Shown in pieces: positions 1-12,409 of a stretch of DNA of 64,000 nucleotides (within the stretch, counting starts at the first letter, position 1; every line of letters begins with the position of its first letter). The position numbers and the translations under genes are program-made. The stretch spans positions 57,828,102-57,892,101 of the forward strand of contig CAMTDV010001633.1 in the NCBI GenBank assembly GCA_947069175.1, read 5' to 3'. The notes under the pieces were generated by a model. It was not told the DNA's origin. It did no database searches and worked only from the letters and a program-made list of their open reading frames with translations. This DNA comes from Scalesia atractyloides. Lineage: Eukaryota; Streptophyta; Magnoliopsida; Asterales; Asteraceae.

Positions 1-1053
1 CACCACTCCACCAATGCCCAGTTTTTACGGGTATTATTCAACCCCAATTTTTTTCCCCAAACATACCTCCTCAAAACATACCCCAAACCAAAACACAATC
101 CAAACCGAATCCGTACCCGAAACCCAAACCGAATCCGTACCCGAAACCTAAGCCGAACCCACTCCCTCAAAAAAGCGAATGATCGAGTCATTTTGGAAGC
201 TCGTAAAGCACAAATTCGGGCGAAATATATTTAGGAGATGACGAAGAAGACGAGTGACTTTGTATTTTTTTTTTTTTTAGTTATGACATTGTATGGTTTT
301 TATTTCAATTATGGCATTTTATTTTTATTATTTAAATCATGAGTTATAAATTAATATATCAAAATTAAATAATTTTTAAATTTAAAAAAAATAACAATTA
401 GGTAATGATAACGGGGCTTTATCCCACACCCTGCAAGTTAAAGAAGGGCGTTATAAAGTCAACTGGCTGACGTAAATCCTAGATGATGCTGACATAGGGC
501 TTTATCCCACACCCTCCAGCCTAATAATTCTAATTATGTGCCTTTCAAAAAATGTTCTAATTATGTTAAGAATGCCTCTTGCCCTACGCAAGTGAGATCT
601 TGGAAATGCTTATGGCATGGGAACAGAGGGAGGAGACAACAAATACCACTCCATAAGCTAAAACGCGATATATGTGTACGCATGATTTACAAAAACAATA
701 ATAATAAAAATAGATTTTGTTTGTTTTTTCTAAGAGAACGTTGGGAGTTTTGTATAAAGTAATAAGATATGTTATTAGGAATATAAGATATGGTTTTGTT
801 ATTAGGAATATAAAGAAAGGTTAATGTACAAGACAATCTTAGCGTATAAAACGTAGGGAACAATTTGGGTGGTTGATTCGTAAGATTAATGGTTGAGATT
901 ATGTGGTTTCAAATATAGAATTCATTTAACTAAAAACAAGAAAACAAGTGGGTTAAATAGCAAAATAGGACAATCCAATATTGTTGACTCATAAAACCAT
1001 GATTTTCAAACGACTTTAACTTTTCAATACACTAATATCTTTTTAAATACACC
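1..1053. other. AT-rich intergenic repeat debris
   Basis: No convincing gene is visible. A proline/asparagine-rich reading frame near 100-180 and a short frame ending in TAG at 232-234 may be the tail of a degraded transposon ORF, but neither can be assigned. A 19-bp word (GGGCTTTATCCCACACCCT) occurs twice in direct orientation at 414-432 and 497-515, which suggests an old MITE or a small tandem duplication. The remainder is low-complexity A/T sequence. Confidence 0.4.
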
Positions 1054-1641
1054 GTATTAACGAGGATTTCATTCTCTTTAATTTGAGTATGCTATTGCAA
1101 TAGTTTTCTTAATTTTTATTTTTTTATTTTACAAGCTATAACGTTATTATGTTTATGTACGGAAACATAATCATTGAATACACATTACGTGATTACATGA
1201 TTACATTAAAGTATTTTATGTGAAACCCCACGGAGTGATTACGTATTTACGTAACAATAATTGACTATGTATTATTACGTGATTTTTCAATACCTGTTAC
1301 GTGATTTCATTACATAATTACGTACTAAACAAAACATGTAATACATAATATTTAATGAAGTACCTAAGGTTTAATCATGTATTAAGTGTAAATGTAATAC
1401 GAAATATTAGCCAACCTTGTAATAACCACATAATGTCGTATATTAAAGATTTAATCACGTATTAAAGCATAAACAATTAAGTTCTTATTATTGAATATGT
1501 AATCACGTAATAAACGTAATTGTAATAAGATCAATTAAACAAATCATTTTGAATGTGTAATCACGTATCTTGCAAATAATTGTTACGAAAACTATTGCAA
1601 TAGTCTGCTGGAATTAAAGAGAATGAAATGTTCATTAATAC
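1054..1641. mobile_element. MITE with ~55-bp terminal inverted repeats
   Basis: Positions 1054-1108 are an inverted copy, with scattered mismatches, of 1587-1641. Both arms contain CATTCTCTTTAATT and CTATTGCAATAG. The 480-bp interior has no ORF and is full of short ATTACGT / ATCACGTAAT words in both orientations, so the single strand could fold extensively. The similarity seems to extend about 20 bp beyond both arms, so the true ends may lie slightly outside. The superfamily is not determined because I could not fix a target-site duplication. Confidence 0.6.
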
Positions 1642-2407
1642 AATGTAATTTTTTTTAAATATTGGACCTACAAAGAATAGATGATTTATGAAAGCCAAAA
1701 CATGTTAATCAGATCAAGAAATAAACAGATAATGATGTGCACTCATCCCATAGATAGTGAATCTTGAACACTAATCAGAACATCTGTTTGACGATTCCAA
1801 AGATCTGTTCAAGGCATGGAACATCTGTTGAAGAAAAAGCAACCTCTGTTTAATGGCCAAAGCCCTATTGAAGACAAGCACTAGTCATGAAGACCGAACA
1901 TTTCTCTGGCCAAACAGATGTTTAAAACAAGTCAACAACAGTTTAAAGAATAGTAGTTAAATCAATGTAACAATGTATGCTTAGAACATATATTAGCTAT
2001 ACTTAGACAGTTGTTTGATTCCCGCAGATGTTTGCAACATCTGTGGAATCTTTTATGTTTGGAATGTTAGATATCATTATCAGGGTGATGTCAGCTTGAT
2101 TGCAAACAGATCTTTTGTACTTAGTATAAATAGATCTCACATGTTATTTATTTCATCACTTGACATCCTTATTGTACGAACATAAGTGAGTGGTCTGGCT
2201 GAGGGGGGTGTCATACCCCGACCCCCAACGGAATAGTATGGAGCATGATGATTGTCCATAGCTCATAATAACTATAATAAGTTTAATATTTAAAACATGG
2301 TCAAATTAAATATATCACACTTTGCATAGAAATCGCAAATAAATCATACAATATTCAAATTCATCAAACATAAGATAAAATCCAATTTATTAATCTCAGG
2401 CATGTCA
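1642..2407. repeat. LTR-retroelement remnant with ACATCTGTT word cluster
   Basis: No gene. From about 1766 to 2112 the word ACATCTGTT and its reverse complement AACAGATGT recur with irregular spacing, in exact or near-exact form. A TATA-like TATAAATAG lies near 2126. It is followed by a TGTCATACCCCGACCCC string at 2209, which resembles the start of a plant LTR. I read this as remains of a retroelement LTR region into which the next element inserted. Confidence 0.35.
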
Positions 2408-2480
2408 TGTAACGCCTCGTATTTTAGTATCTGTATATAAAAAAAATTTGTAAAAGTATGAGAAGTCGAGGCGTTATTCA

Positions 2481-2522
<42 letters not shown>

Positions 2523-3721
2523 TATAAATAATTACCGACCCTATTGCCACCTCGTTAATCTTAAACTATAATATACGATATTACATAATGTTTTAAAAGT
2601 TCGTGTGCAAAAACGAATCTTAAGACGCGAACGGCCCGCTCTAGAACGCAAGAACTCGATATATGGGCCTTGGGCCCAACACCCCAAACCCGGTTATATA
2701 CATAACACACTAACACACACACCCCTACATCAGCTGCCCCCCCCCCTTCTCTCTCGCATATCTGGTCGCCGGAAATCAAAGTCTGGCCGACCTCACCAAC
2801 CACCTCACACCCGCTCATCTCATTCCCTTAGAGTTTCCGGCGAACAACCACCACACCCCACAACCGCTCACCTCTCCTCTGCTCTCCCTCGCGTCCCTGC
2901 TCCGACGAAGACCACCGACAAGAACCGGCGGTGTCCGGTGACGCACCAACATTCCCTCCTCCTCCGACTACACGTGAAGCCCCTCTCCACCTCTCGCTCG
3001 TCCCTCGGCTTCGGCTTAGCGGCGGCGGTGGCCCTTTGCGGCGACAGAAGGTCGGCAGAGGGTGGGTGGTTCTGCTCCAGCCGCCAGTATTCTGGCGGTT
3101 AGTCGGCGAGAATAGTGGCAGTGGTTTGAGTTCTGGGTTCGGCTCTATCTTTAGTCACGAGTCTCAGTTCGTGCCCGGTCTATGTTCAGCTTCTATTCGA
3201 GTTTTGCTTGGTTGGTTCTAGTTCGAGTGGTCCTATTCTTGGTGCGAGTCGGTTCAGTTGATTCAAGCTTCGCGGCATGGGTTAACCCGGTTCAGTCAAC
3301 TCAGCCGAACTCAGTCAAAACAGTCAACCCGTGTCGGTAAAATTTAAAGTACGCGTATTTTATTATGATATATATATATATATAGTTGCATCTAACGTGA
3401 ACCGAACTTGAATCGCCACGACAAACAAAAATATAGCGTAATGTGCACTTGTATTATTAAAAACTCATTTACACTAAGTTAAAAACCGAACCAACGTATC
3501 ATGATTTAATTGTATACGATTTTATGTATTAGTTTCGTATCCGACTAATTTACATTCTGCACACTTGACGAAAGTATATTCATATATTGTACACTTTGTT
3601 ATTGAGTTTTGAAAACCTTTAACGACAACATGTGTTGTCGGAATCGTCCAAAAACAGAGGAAACTCTGTATGTTTTTTTCATAAAATCCGTAAATCAAAA
3701 CATGTTCAATTATAATGAAAC

Positions 3722-5432
3722 TTCTGTGCGTTGAGCGTATTATATTTTTATTAACATTTTAAGTTTATTTTACGCATTAGTCAAGTTTTAAATTTATAAA
3801 ACACGATATTGTACTAACACTAAACACACACTTGGGCAAGTGCACCCATCGTGAGCGTAGTATAGTGTTGGTAAGATACCGAGGTCGTCCAAGGACACAA
3901 GAGCTTTTAGTACCGGTTTATCGTCAACGTCTAATCAATCTAATTTTTTTATAAAAGTTTTTAAACATAAAATTAAAACTAAAAATAAAAAGATAAATAA
4001 AATGAAAGAAAAGATAGACAAGATATAATCACTTAGATCCAACTCATCTTTAATGTATCCGTTGATGATTTTCGCACTTTCGGACTTTTTAAGAGATTAT
4101 CTTTGTTATAGTAGTAGGACCCTTTTTTGAAGGTGACGTCACCCTTAACCCAGTGGTTTGAGTCAGCAGGGATACAATCCCAAAGGGTCAGAATATTGGA
4201 AGATAATTAAATAAGTTGTTAATGCGAAAAGTGGTAGGCCCCTCTTTTGAAGGTGACGTTACCCTCGGCTATGTGGTTTGAGTCAGCAGGGATACAATCC
4301 CAAGTAGCCGGTTTAAAATATTAATAGTAGTTTACATATGAGGGGTTCAAACTATTCGCACCCCCGCCATCCAATACCTTTAGGGCAAGGAGGTCCTAGT
4401 AAGCTTGAACCAAGTCCTCACAAGATCTATACACTGAACGAGACAAGAACTTTACCAAACCACCCTACTAACCCCCTATCAGGTTAGTAAATGCGTTTTA
4501 TATAGACCGTAAAGACACGAATGAGCAAATCAATGACATCATGAAGAAATAGTAGGAAAATTCACTTTCAACATAAGAAACTAGTTATTAAAGTCATTAA
4601 TACATATCCAAATAAAAAGTGCCGAAAGATTAAAAATCAAAAGTAATACATTAAAGTCTTGTCTTCACCAAGTGATGTAAGAGATTAGCCAAGCATGGCC
4701 TTTGTTTAACAAAAACCCTTACAATCAATCTTGGATCCCGAGACTACAACACACTCTAAAGATGATAGATGGATGATGGTTGTGGGTGTTGGTGTTGTTG
4801 TGGTGGTGGAGTGGTGACAAAGTGAGAGAGAAGTGGTTTGCCAAGGGATGCCTTTGAAGTGAACCAAGCACTCCTATTTATAGTCAAAACAGAGGCCCGG
4901 CCACGGCCCCGTGTCAAGTGGGCATGGCCCGTGGCTATCATCCTTCTCTTCCTTCATTTATTGCATCTAATAGCAGAGGGCCCCACACGACCCCCATGGC
5001 CTCTAGGCACGGCCCCATGGTCAACTGTTCGCTGTACTATCTGGATTCTGCAAATCTTATAGTTGACCACGCCCCATGTTGGTTTGGGCACGGCCCCGTG
5101 GTGGGTGTAGAAGCTGCTGCAGGTTTTGTCTTGAAGTGCAGGGTCTGACCATGCCCCGTGTTCGTCTGGGCACGGCCCCGTAGTCATCTTCTGTAATCTT
5201 GTATTTGTCTTTTGGGGTGTTGCTGAGGGGTCGGGCATGGCTCGTTATCCCTTCTTTTCGTATTTATGTTGGTTTTGGCTGCTTATTTGCTTCTTTTGTT
5301 CGTTTAAGCTCTTTTTATCCTGAAAATACAAAAGGAACAAAGGAACGTGTTTTCTCCAACATTAGTACTAAAAAAGGGGTTAGTTTTATGCCTCATTTGA
5401 TGTAATTTATATGTTGCATTTTGCACACATCA
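3722..5432. mobile_element. 1.7-kb insertion in the 5' LTR, GAAAC target duplication
   Basis: The other LTR supplies the empty site. Around 9284 it runs ATGAAATGTATCGG, while here GAAAC (3717-3721) and GAAAC (5433-5437) flank 1711 bp of unrelated DNA. There is no clear ORF. The left part has a box with direct and mirrored words around 3826-3910. The right part (4901-5246) carries pairs of CACGGCCCCGTG palindromes at a period of about 82 bp. A tail with TTTAAGCTC and CCTGAAAATACAA (5303-5330) resembles the tail at 11648-11683. A five-base duplication fits LTR-element integrase, but the ends are not a clean TG...CA pair. Confidence 0.65.
4901..5246. repeat. Array of paired CACGGCCCCGTG palindromes, ~82-bp period
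   Basis: First words of each pair lie at 4901, 4984, 5065 and 5147. Second words lie at 4921, 5006, 5086, 5168 and (degenerate) 5233. The palindromic words are conserved while the spacers between pairs are not. The short open frames across this interval are by-products of the repeated words. Confidence 0.7.
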
Positions 5433-6276
5433 GAAACGTATCGGATTTAAGTAATTTTTATGAAAATAAATATATAATAAATCTTATAACATTTCGTCAA
5501 CCGCTAACACTTATATGTTTTCGTTTGGTGACCTCAGAAATTCCATCTCTCGATCGTCGACTCCTCATGGAATTCCAAAGGAAACTTCGCAAATGTGAGC
5601 ATACTCGACCCCTTTTTACTCGTAAATGCGTTTTGGGTGCAACATGTATACAAAATCCACGCTATGCATTCGATCATAATTTAATTCTCAAACCATCAAG
5701 CTCGTTCTTTGTTATGCTTAGGTTATTTGTACTTGTTAGTTTCGACTTGTTATCTCGCGATATTGAAATGCATAGACTATTATGCATGCTAGTTAAGGAT
5801 TTTATTTATATTCTATTCGCTATGAACAAGTTGTTTACGTATGCTCATTTTGATTGATCATAAATTGCCATGTTACTTTGAGACAACTTTTATAAATATA
5901 TTTAAATTCAAACTTGTATGCTCGTTAGTGCTTTTGTACTGATCAATGCTTTTATTACATGTTGAAGGATAGCGACCGACGAATCTAGTAGGATTGCCTA
6001 GAAACGCACTTAAATTTTAATATTCGTTGTATCATAATTATTTTCTATCATGTTGTATCTCAACTTCAATATTTGTACAAAATTCGTTTTATGAAATGAA
6101 ATTCACTTATTTGAATATGTTTTGTACAATGTTCGTTATAAACTTGTGGTGTCCCTAGTTCAAGCATCGTAAAAATAAATTATTAAACACTTGTCACTAT
6201 TAACGTTATGAAGTCTCTTGCAATCTCGTTTTCGTCTCATCCCGATGTTTCCGCCATCGGTTGGGGTGTGACAGAT

Positions 6277-6289
6277 TGGTATCAGAGCC
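6277..6289 (+). promoter_or_regulatory. Primer binding site, initiator-Met tRNA type
   Basis: TGGTATCAGAGCC begins three bases after the 5' LTR end. This is the sequence complementary to the 3' end of plant initiator methionine tRNA and is used as minus-strand primer site by many Ty3/gypsy chromoviruses. Confidence 0.85.
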
Positions 6290-7954
6290 ATAACTATAGG
6301 GAATTAGGTAGAATTGCCATGTTCGACCTAGTCTATAGTTGAAGTACCAAACTTTGACATTATTGATTCTCGCTAAAATATTAATTCTTCCTACCTTGCT
6401 CCTATCTCTTCTTTTGTCTCAATTATACAAAGTGCTTTCCTAAGACGTTATACGCAATACTTATTTGAAGATCCTCTTATTCCACAATCGAAATGACTCA
6501 TCAAATAGGGGTGATTCCAGCCTTTGGTGACGAATTTCAATCCACTTTACATGATGCTTTGCACGAAATTTCACCATCAAGTCAGGAGTGATATCGATAT
6601 CTTGATGGAAATTTCCGTTTTGATGTTCTAGTGGATCCTTATTGACCACTTGAGATTTCATCTTGGTACGTTCAATGAACCACATTTTGGGGACGAAATT
6701 GTCAAGCTCGGATTGACATCCACACCTTGATGACTGGTCCCGTTCTACGATTTTTAATCTCGCCAAAGTTTCGTATCTTCGATCAAATTAGGGACATGTA
6801 CTAACTGGGAGGGTAAAATACCGTTAATCGCCTGGCAACGAGAGTATTATACCTATTAGGCCAAATCATGTCTCCCTAATTCGAAAGGACTTGCGATTCA
6901 CTTCGGAATAGTCGAAGTTTCTAAACCTGAAGCACTCCAATACTTATCAAGCCTCTCTTCTATATATTAACTTATCTTTTATGCGATTTAATACTTGTTA
7001 CCTCGTTATTTTAAACTCAACGTTCCACATAATAAATTAATACACGCATACTGATATGGTATACTTGATTTAGGATTAATGGACAACCTTATGTGATAAA
7101 CTGGTCATTAACTTCGGATGAAGCCACACCTTGACATATGTAGTGCTCGTGAAGCATTATAGAAGTAGCGCACCGCCACATGGATTTGTGGTAATTTCAA
7201 GGCACACATACATACATACTAGCGGAAGCGATGGGTTGACAACTTGTCATTAATTTCGTAAGAAGCCACACCTTAACATGTATAGTGCTTGTGTTAGCGC
7301 ACCGCCACATGGATTTGTGGTCATCTTAAGTCGTACATACATACACGATCTCGTACTAGCGGAAGCGATGGGTTGACAACTTGTCATTAACTTCGTAAGA
7401 AGCCACAACTTAACATGTATAGTGCTTGTGTAGCACTATAGGAGTAGCGCACCGCCACATGGATTATGGTCATGTTATGCCGTACATACATACTTGCGGA
7501 CACGATGGTTTGACTAGTGATATCATGTGCCAATAATGCGTTAACCTAGTTAACTAAATTTCTCATTTTAATCATACTCATGCTTATAACCCCTCTCATA
7601 CTTAAATACAATCATGCAATTATACTTAAAATTCAATACGTTATTATTCTTCCTTGTAATACGTTAATAAACCATGTTTGTAACACGGAACATAACATGG
7701 CATCGATTAGCAAAACGAACATAATATGGTATGAACATGGTGGATACGCCGCTGGTACTTCCTATATATAAGTGTTCCTACCATATTACCGAATTCCCGT
7801 GAAAATGTGCCCTGAGAAATTCGGTGGTCCTCTACTATTGAATACAAACTTTGATCGCTCACAACCTAATGCTCGTCTACTACCCACACATATTTCGAAA
7901 TGCCACATTTCCTAAAGCCTTCCTCGTGAAGAAATTTCGGGACAAAATTTTCTA
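6290..7954 (+). other. Non-coding interior of the LTR element
   Basis: No gag, protease, reverse transcriptase or integrase motif is seen in any frame over 1.7 kb. The short open frames at 6461-6766 and 7580-7771 show no recognisable domain. The right half is dominated by a three-copy tandem repeat. The string around 7733-7770 (TGGATACGCCGCTGG then TACTTCCTATATATAAG) recurs inverted near 14838-15030. Confidence 0.6.
7101..7516. repeat. Three-copy tandem repeat, unit ~137-142 bp
   Basis: Units begin at about 7101, 7243 and 7380, each with GTCATTAA-TTCG, then TAGCGCACCGCCACATGG, then GTACATACATAC, then GCGGA-GCGATGG. A related single block occurs at about 31180-31260 inside the LTR of the other Tekay-like element, so this module sits in the interior of one element and the LTR of another. 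Confidence 0.75.
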
Positions 7955-7967
7955 AAGTAGGGGAGAC
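7955..7967 (+). promoter_or_regulatory. Polypurine tract
   Basis: AAGTAGGGGAGAC directly precedes the TGT of the 3' LTR, the position and composition expected for the plus-strand primer. Confidence 0.7.
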
Positions 7968-10130
7968 TGTAACGCCTCGTATTTTAGTATCTGTATATAA
8001 ATTTTTTTTATAAAAGTATAAGAAGTCGAGGCGTTATTCAAACATATATATATATATATATACATATATATATAAATAATTACCGACCCTAATTGCCATA
8101 TCGTTAATCTTAAACTATAATATGCGATATTACATGATGTTTTAAAAGTTCGTGTGCAAAAACGAATCTTAAGACGCGAACGGCCCGCTCTAGAACGCAA
8201 GAACTCGATATATGGGCCTCGGGCCCAACACCCCAAACCCTATACATAACACACTAACACACACACACCTACATCAGCTGCCCCCCCCCCCTCTTCCCTC
8301 TCACATCTCCGGTCGCCGGAAATCGAAGTCTGGCCGACTTCACCAACCACCTCACACCCGCTCGTCTCCTTCCCTCAGTTTTCCGTCGAACACAACCACC
8401 ACACCCCACAACCGCTCACCTCTCCTCTGCTCTCCCTCGCGTCCATGCTCCGACAAAGACCACCGACAAGAACCGGCGGTGTCCGGTGACGCACCAACAT
8501 TCCCTCCTCCTCCTCCTCCCACACGCGAAGCCCCTCTCCACCTCTCGCTCGTCCCTCGGCTTCTGCTTGGCGGCGGCGGTGACCCTTTGCGGCGATAGAA
8601 GGTCGGCATAGGGTGGGTAGTTCTGCTCCGGCCCCCGGTATTTCAGCGGTAAGTCAGCGAGAACAGTGGCAGTGGCTTGAGTTCTGGGTTCGGGTCTATC
8701 TTCAGTCACGAGTCTCAGTTCATGCCCGGTCTATGTTCAGCTTCTATTAGAGTTTGCTTGGTTGGTTCTGGTTCGAGTGGTCCTAGTCTCGGTGCGAGTC
8801 GGTTCAGTTGGTTCAAGCTTCGCGGCACGGGTTAACCCGGTTCAGTCAACTGCTGATCAACTCAGCCGAACTCAGTCAACAGCAGTCAACCCGTCTTGGT
8901 AAAATTTAAACTACGTGTATTTTATTATGATATATATATATATATATATATAGTTGCATCTAGAGCGAACCGAACTTGAATCGCCACGACAAAAAAAATA
9001 TAGCGTAATGTGCGCTTGTATTATTAAAAACTCATTTACACTAAGTTAAAAACCGAACCAACGTATCATGATTTAGCTGTATACGAGTTTATGTATTAGT
9101 TTCGTATCCGACTAATTTACATTTCGCACACTTGACCAAAGTATATTAATATATTGTACACTTTGTTATTGAGTTTTGAAAACCTTTAACGACAACATCT
9201 GTTGTCGGGATCGTCCAAAAACAGAGGAAACTCTGCCCGTTTTTTTGTAAAATCCGTAAATCAAAACATGTTCAATTATAATGAAATGTATCGGATTTAA
9301 GTAATTTTTATGAAAATAAATATATATTAAATCTTATAGCATTTCGTCAACCGCTAACACTTATATGTTTTCATTTGCCCATGTGAGGTGACCTCGGAAA
9401 TTCCATTTCTCGATCGTCGACTCCTCACGGAATTCCAAAGGAATCTTCGCAAATGTGAGCATACTCGACCCCTTTTTACTCGTAAATGCGTTTTGGGTGA
9501 TGTATACAAAATCCACGCTATGCATTGGATCATGATTTAATTCTCAAACCATCGAGCTCGTTCTTTGTTATGCTTAGGTTATTTGTACTTGTTAGTTTCG
9601 ACTTGTTATCTAGCGATATTGAAATGCATAGACTATTATGCATGCTAGCTAAGGATTTTATTTATATTCTATTCGCTATGCACAAGTTGTTTACGTATGC
9701 TCATTTTGATTGATCATAAATTGCCATGTGACTTTGAGATAACTTTTATAAATATATTTAAATTCAAACTTGTATGCTCGTCAGTGCTTTTGTACTGATC
9801 TATGCTTTTATTACATGTTGCAGGATAGCGACCGACGAATCTAGTAGGATTGCCTAGAAACGCACTTAAATTTTATTATTCGTTGTATCGTAATTATTTT
9901 CTATCATTTTGTATCTCAACTTCAATATTTGTACAAAAGTCACTTTAATGAAATGAAATTCACTTATTTGAATATGTTTTGTACAATGTTCGTTATAAAC
10001 TTGGGGTGTCCCTAGTTCAAGTATCGTAAAAATAAATTATTAAACACTTGTCACTATTAACGTTATGAAGTCTCTTGCAATCTCGTTTTTGTCTCATCCC
10101 GATGTTTCCGCCATCGGTTGGGGTGTGACA
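7968..10130 (+). repeat. 3' LTR of non-autonomous element
   Basis: TG...CA-bounded, about 2.16 kb, collinear with the 5' LTR minus its insertion. It contains the initial hairpin, AT microsatellites near 8045 and 8928, a GC-rich leader (about 8170-8890) and the terminal GCCATCGGTTGGGGTGTGAC block. Confidence 0.8.
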
Positions 10131-11700
10131 TGTCCTACGTGTCTTTGTCTTCACCTCTATCTGATACTTGTGTACCTGTATTAAGCGTAAAAAGGTTTTC
10201 GGTCAACATAAAGTTGGTGAATAGATCTAAATTTAAATAAAATGTTTTGCTTATTTATTTTGATTATTTTATTTAAAAATAATTTAACATGCAACTTCAA
10301 GTGTCGTAGATAAATCCATAACAATTCACAATAACAACAATCACTGTAATCAAATCCACTAATGCGACATATAATAAAGAAACATTAGACAAAATGTGAT
10401 TCAATGCCCGAAGAGCGAATCTAAATGGTAGCAATACCGAGTTCAAGCCATGACTGTGGGGAACCCGTCAGCCGTGGATCCATGACGTGATGTCGTAGTC
10501 TCACGCAAATTTAATCCAATTACAACTAAATAGCTAGCGGTAAGTGGGTATCTAACACAGGGAGTTTGTGGAAAATGTGTTTACTATGTAGCTTCAAGTT
10601 AACTAATTAAATTAAACTAAGTTGCAGAAAAGTAATTTCAGAGATTTTGATTGTTTGGTTTTAAAACTAAGATTAACTAAGTACTTTGCAAAAGAAAGAT
10701 TTGATTTGTAAACAATTTAGAGACAAATGACCATCCTAGATAGCCGGTTTCAATTGACATTTATGCTCAAATCCCACTAGAAAGAATCGCATAGACATGA
10801 CTCATGTGTTGTTACTTGTTGTGATGAAAGGGAACTAAGTACTCGGATTAAACTAATGCGAGGTTGTTCCCGATGATCAATTAATCAATATCCAACCCTA
10901 ACCCCTCCCGTGATATCTCGATTGTCAACGACACCAAGAACTTACGATTTAGGTTATGATCAAACATATCAATTAACAAATTACAAACAAATATCAACAC
11001 ATCATAATAAACCAACAAAGATTGCAAGTCTATTATTCTAGAAATAAAAACAAGAACATGAATGTCTCAAACAAACCTTCAACCTAGGATGATCACCAAA
11101 GAGTTAGCCACTCATGACTTGGACAATCATCATACACATATCAATGTTCATAGGAATTAAAAACACTAATCAAATGTTTAGAAATTGTTCCAAGCTCTCA
11201 AGAACACCCAAAATTCGTATCTAGACTGCTGGTAACCGAATGGGAATGATTGGAGATGAAAAGACGCCTTAAAACCGATTTTAATGAGCAGTTACAACTT
11301 TTTTCGCTGGTCTCCGCCGTAAGCTACGGCTCCACCGTAGCTTACGGTGTCTTAGAAATGGCCTACGGTGGTCAGAAACTGTCTTACGGCACATTTTTTG
11401 TCAGGCTCCACCGTAAGCTACGGTGCCACCGTAGCTTACGGTGGCTTCAGCGTGAAAAATTTGTTTTCTTCATAACTATTTCGTTTCAATTCCGTTTTCT
11501 TCACCGTTTTCGTCTATGTTCTCGTAATTTCGTCCTCTATCATGTTATATTCTTAATTCTTCAACTCAATAAATTATTTATTTCACTTATGCTCCATCCT
11601 TCAATCTCCAATCCAGTCGCGCTTATTCGAAGCTTCATTTCCACATTTTTAAGCTCCATATGTACCTGAAACACAAGCAAACGTAGACATCTAATTCTAA
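10131..11700. mobile_element. Probable second non-autonomous element with CCGTAAGCTACGG palindromes
   Basis: No coding region is convincing; the frame at 11250-11669 merely reads through the palindromes. The block around 10440-10580 (GGTAAGTGGGTATCTAAC, then ACAGGGAG) and the tail near 11648-11683 (TTTAAGCTC, CCTGAAACACAA) are laid out like those of the 3722-5432 insertion. The palindrome cluster sits at 11314-11444. Exact ends are not visible. Confidence 0.4.
11314..11444. repeat. CCGTAAGCTACGG palindrome cluster
   Basis: Two composite blocks about 94 bp apart (11314-11349 and 11408-11444) each hold CCGTAAGCTACGG followed directly by CCGTAGCTTACGG. Partial words CCTACGGTGG and CTTACGGC lie between them. 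Each block could form a strong hairpin alone or pair with the other. Confidence 0.75.
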
Positions 11701-12409
11701 ACAATTACTTGATTAAATGTAGGATTAAAATACCATTTATAGCACTTAAGAGTCGTCCTACGGACCACCCGTCAATCCACAATAGAAACATGTGACACAA
11801 AGCGAGCAAACACATAAATACACGTATACGATATATGCAACAATAGATACTAGAAACAATAGAAACATAAGTATGAAACACATAGCGACACACTGACTTA
11901 GCATGTTGTTGATTTTACTAGAAAACAATATAAACACGACACATGATACACCCCAAAAATATTTAATGATAAACAGTGGAAATAAATTGATCTACTCACA
12001 GGTTGCATAGCAATCCACGAATGGAAATAATACCGCACGAGGAAGTGTAACTCAAATAAGCAAATCACCATATAATAGATATACCAAATATTCTAAATAA
12101 TCGGAATGATAAAATAGGTCTTGTGATTCGGATTATTGATTTGTGGACTTTTGTTTAAAAATATTATTTTAGGTAAAGTAATAATCCCTAGCCAAAACAT
12201 ATGTATATAAACGAACTTAATTGATGATTAAGTATATATGTTAAACTAACTTTGATTAGGGTTTAATATTTCAACTATTAATAACTTAAATTAAATACAT
12301 TTTTAAAGTCCTGGATCTCATAATAAAATTCCCAATAATATCCAAAACTCATAAAAAAAACTAAATAACATAATTTAAATAAGTTATTATATTTTGGTGG
12401 TTATTACTT
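11701..12409. other. Intergenic, no gene seen
   Basis: AT-rich sequence without recognisable coding potential. The interval near 11940-12070 resembles the kind of LTR debris seen elsewhere in the window, but I could not assign it. Confidence 0.4.

Larger units (their letters stand above)
2408..6273 (+). repeat. 5' LTR of non-autonomous element (with insertion)
   Basis: This aligns with 7968-10130 over its whole length except for a 1711-bp insertion at 3722-5432. It begins with a hairpin: AACGCCTCG at 2411 pairs with CGAGGCGTT about 45 bp later, and the other LTR has the same structure. An AT microsatellite follows near 2484-2527. The GC-rich part (about 2620-3310) contains long open frames in several phases, but the composition is biased and the frames are not conserved in the other LTR, so I do not call genes there. 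Confidence 0.8.
2408..10130 (+). mobile_element. Non-autonomous Tekay-like LTR retrotransposon
   Basis: Two long direct repeats (2408-6273 and 7968-10130) start TGTAACGCC and end GTGTGACA. They enclose a 1.7-kb interior with a tRNA-iMet-type primer binding site after the left LTR and a purine tract before the right one. Flanking pentamers are TGTCA (2403-2407) and TGTCC (10131-10135), a one-mismatch target-site duplication. No gag-pol is present, so the copy would need proteins from a related chromovirus. The LTRs are related to those of the decayed element at 17359-31740 (shared CTCGACCCCTTTTT and CCGCCATCGGTTGGG blocks). The LTRs differ by scattered substitutions and indels, so the insertion is not very recent. 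Confidence 0.8.

Noticed and set aside
2605..3221. Long overlapping open frames in the GC-rich LTR leader
   Set aside because: They are open in several phases, the matching part of the other LTR breaks the frames, and no domain is recognisable.
7101..7516. Regularly spaced repeats considered as a CRISPR-like array
   Set aside because: Units of 137-142 bp are repeated throughout with no short repeat/spacer organisation, and the DNA is eukaryotic.
8212..8709. Open frames on both strands in the 3' LTR
   Set aside because: Same compositional effect as in the 5' LTR; no conservation of frame.
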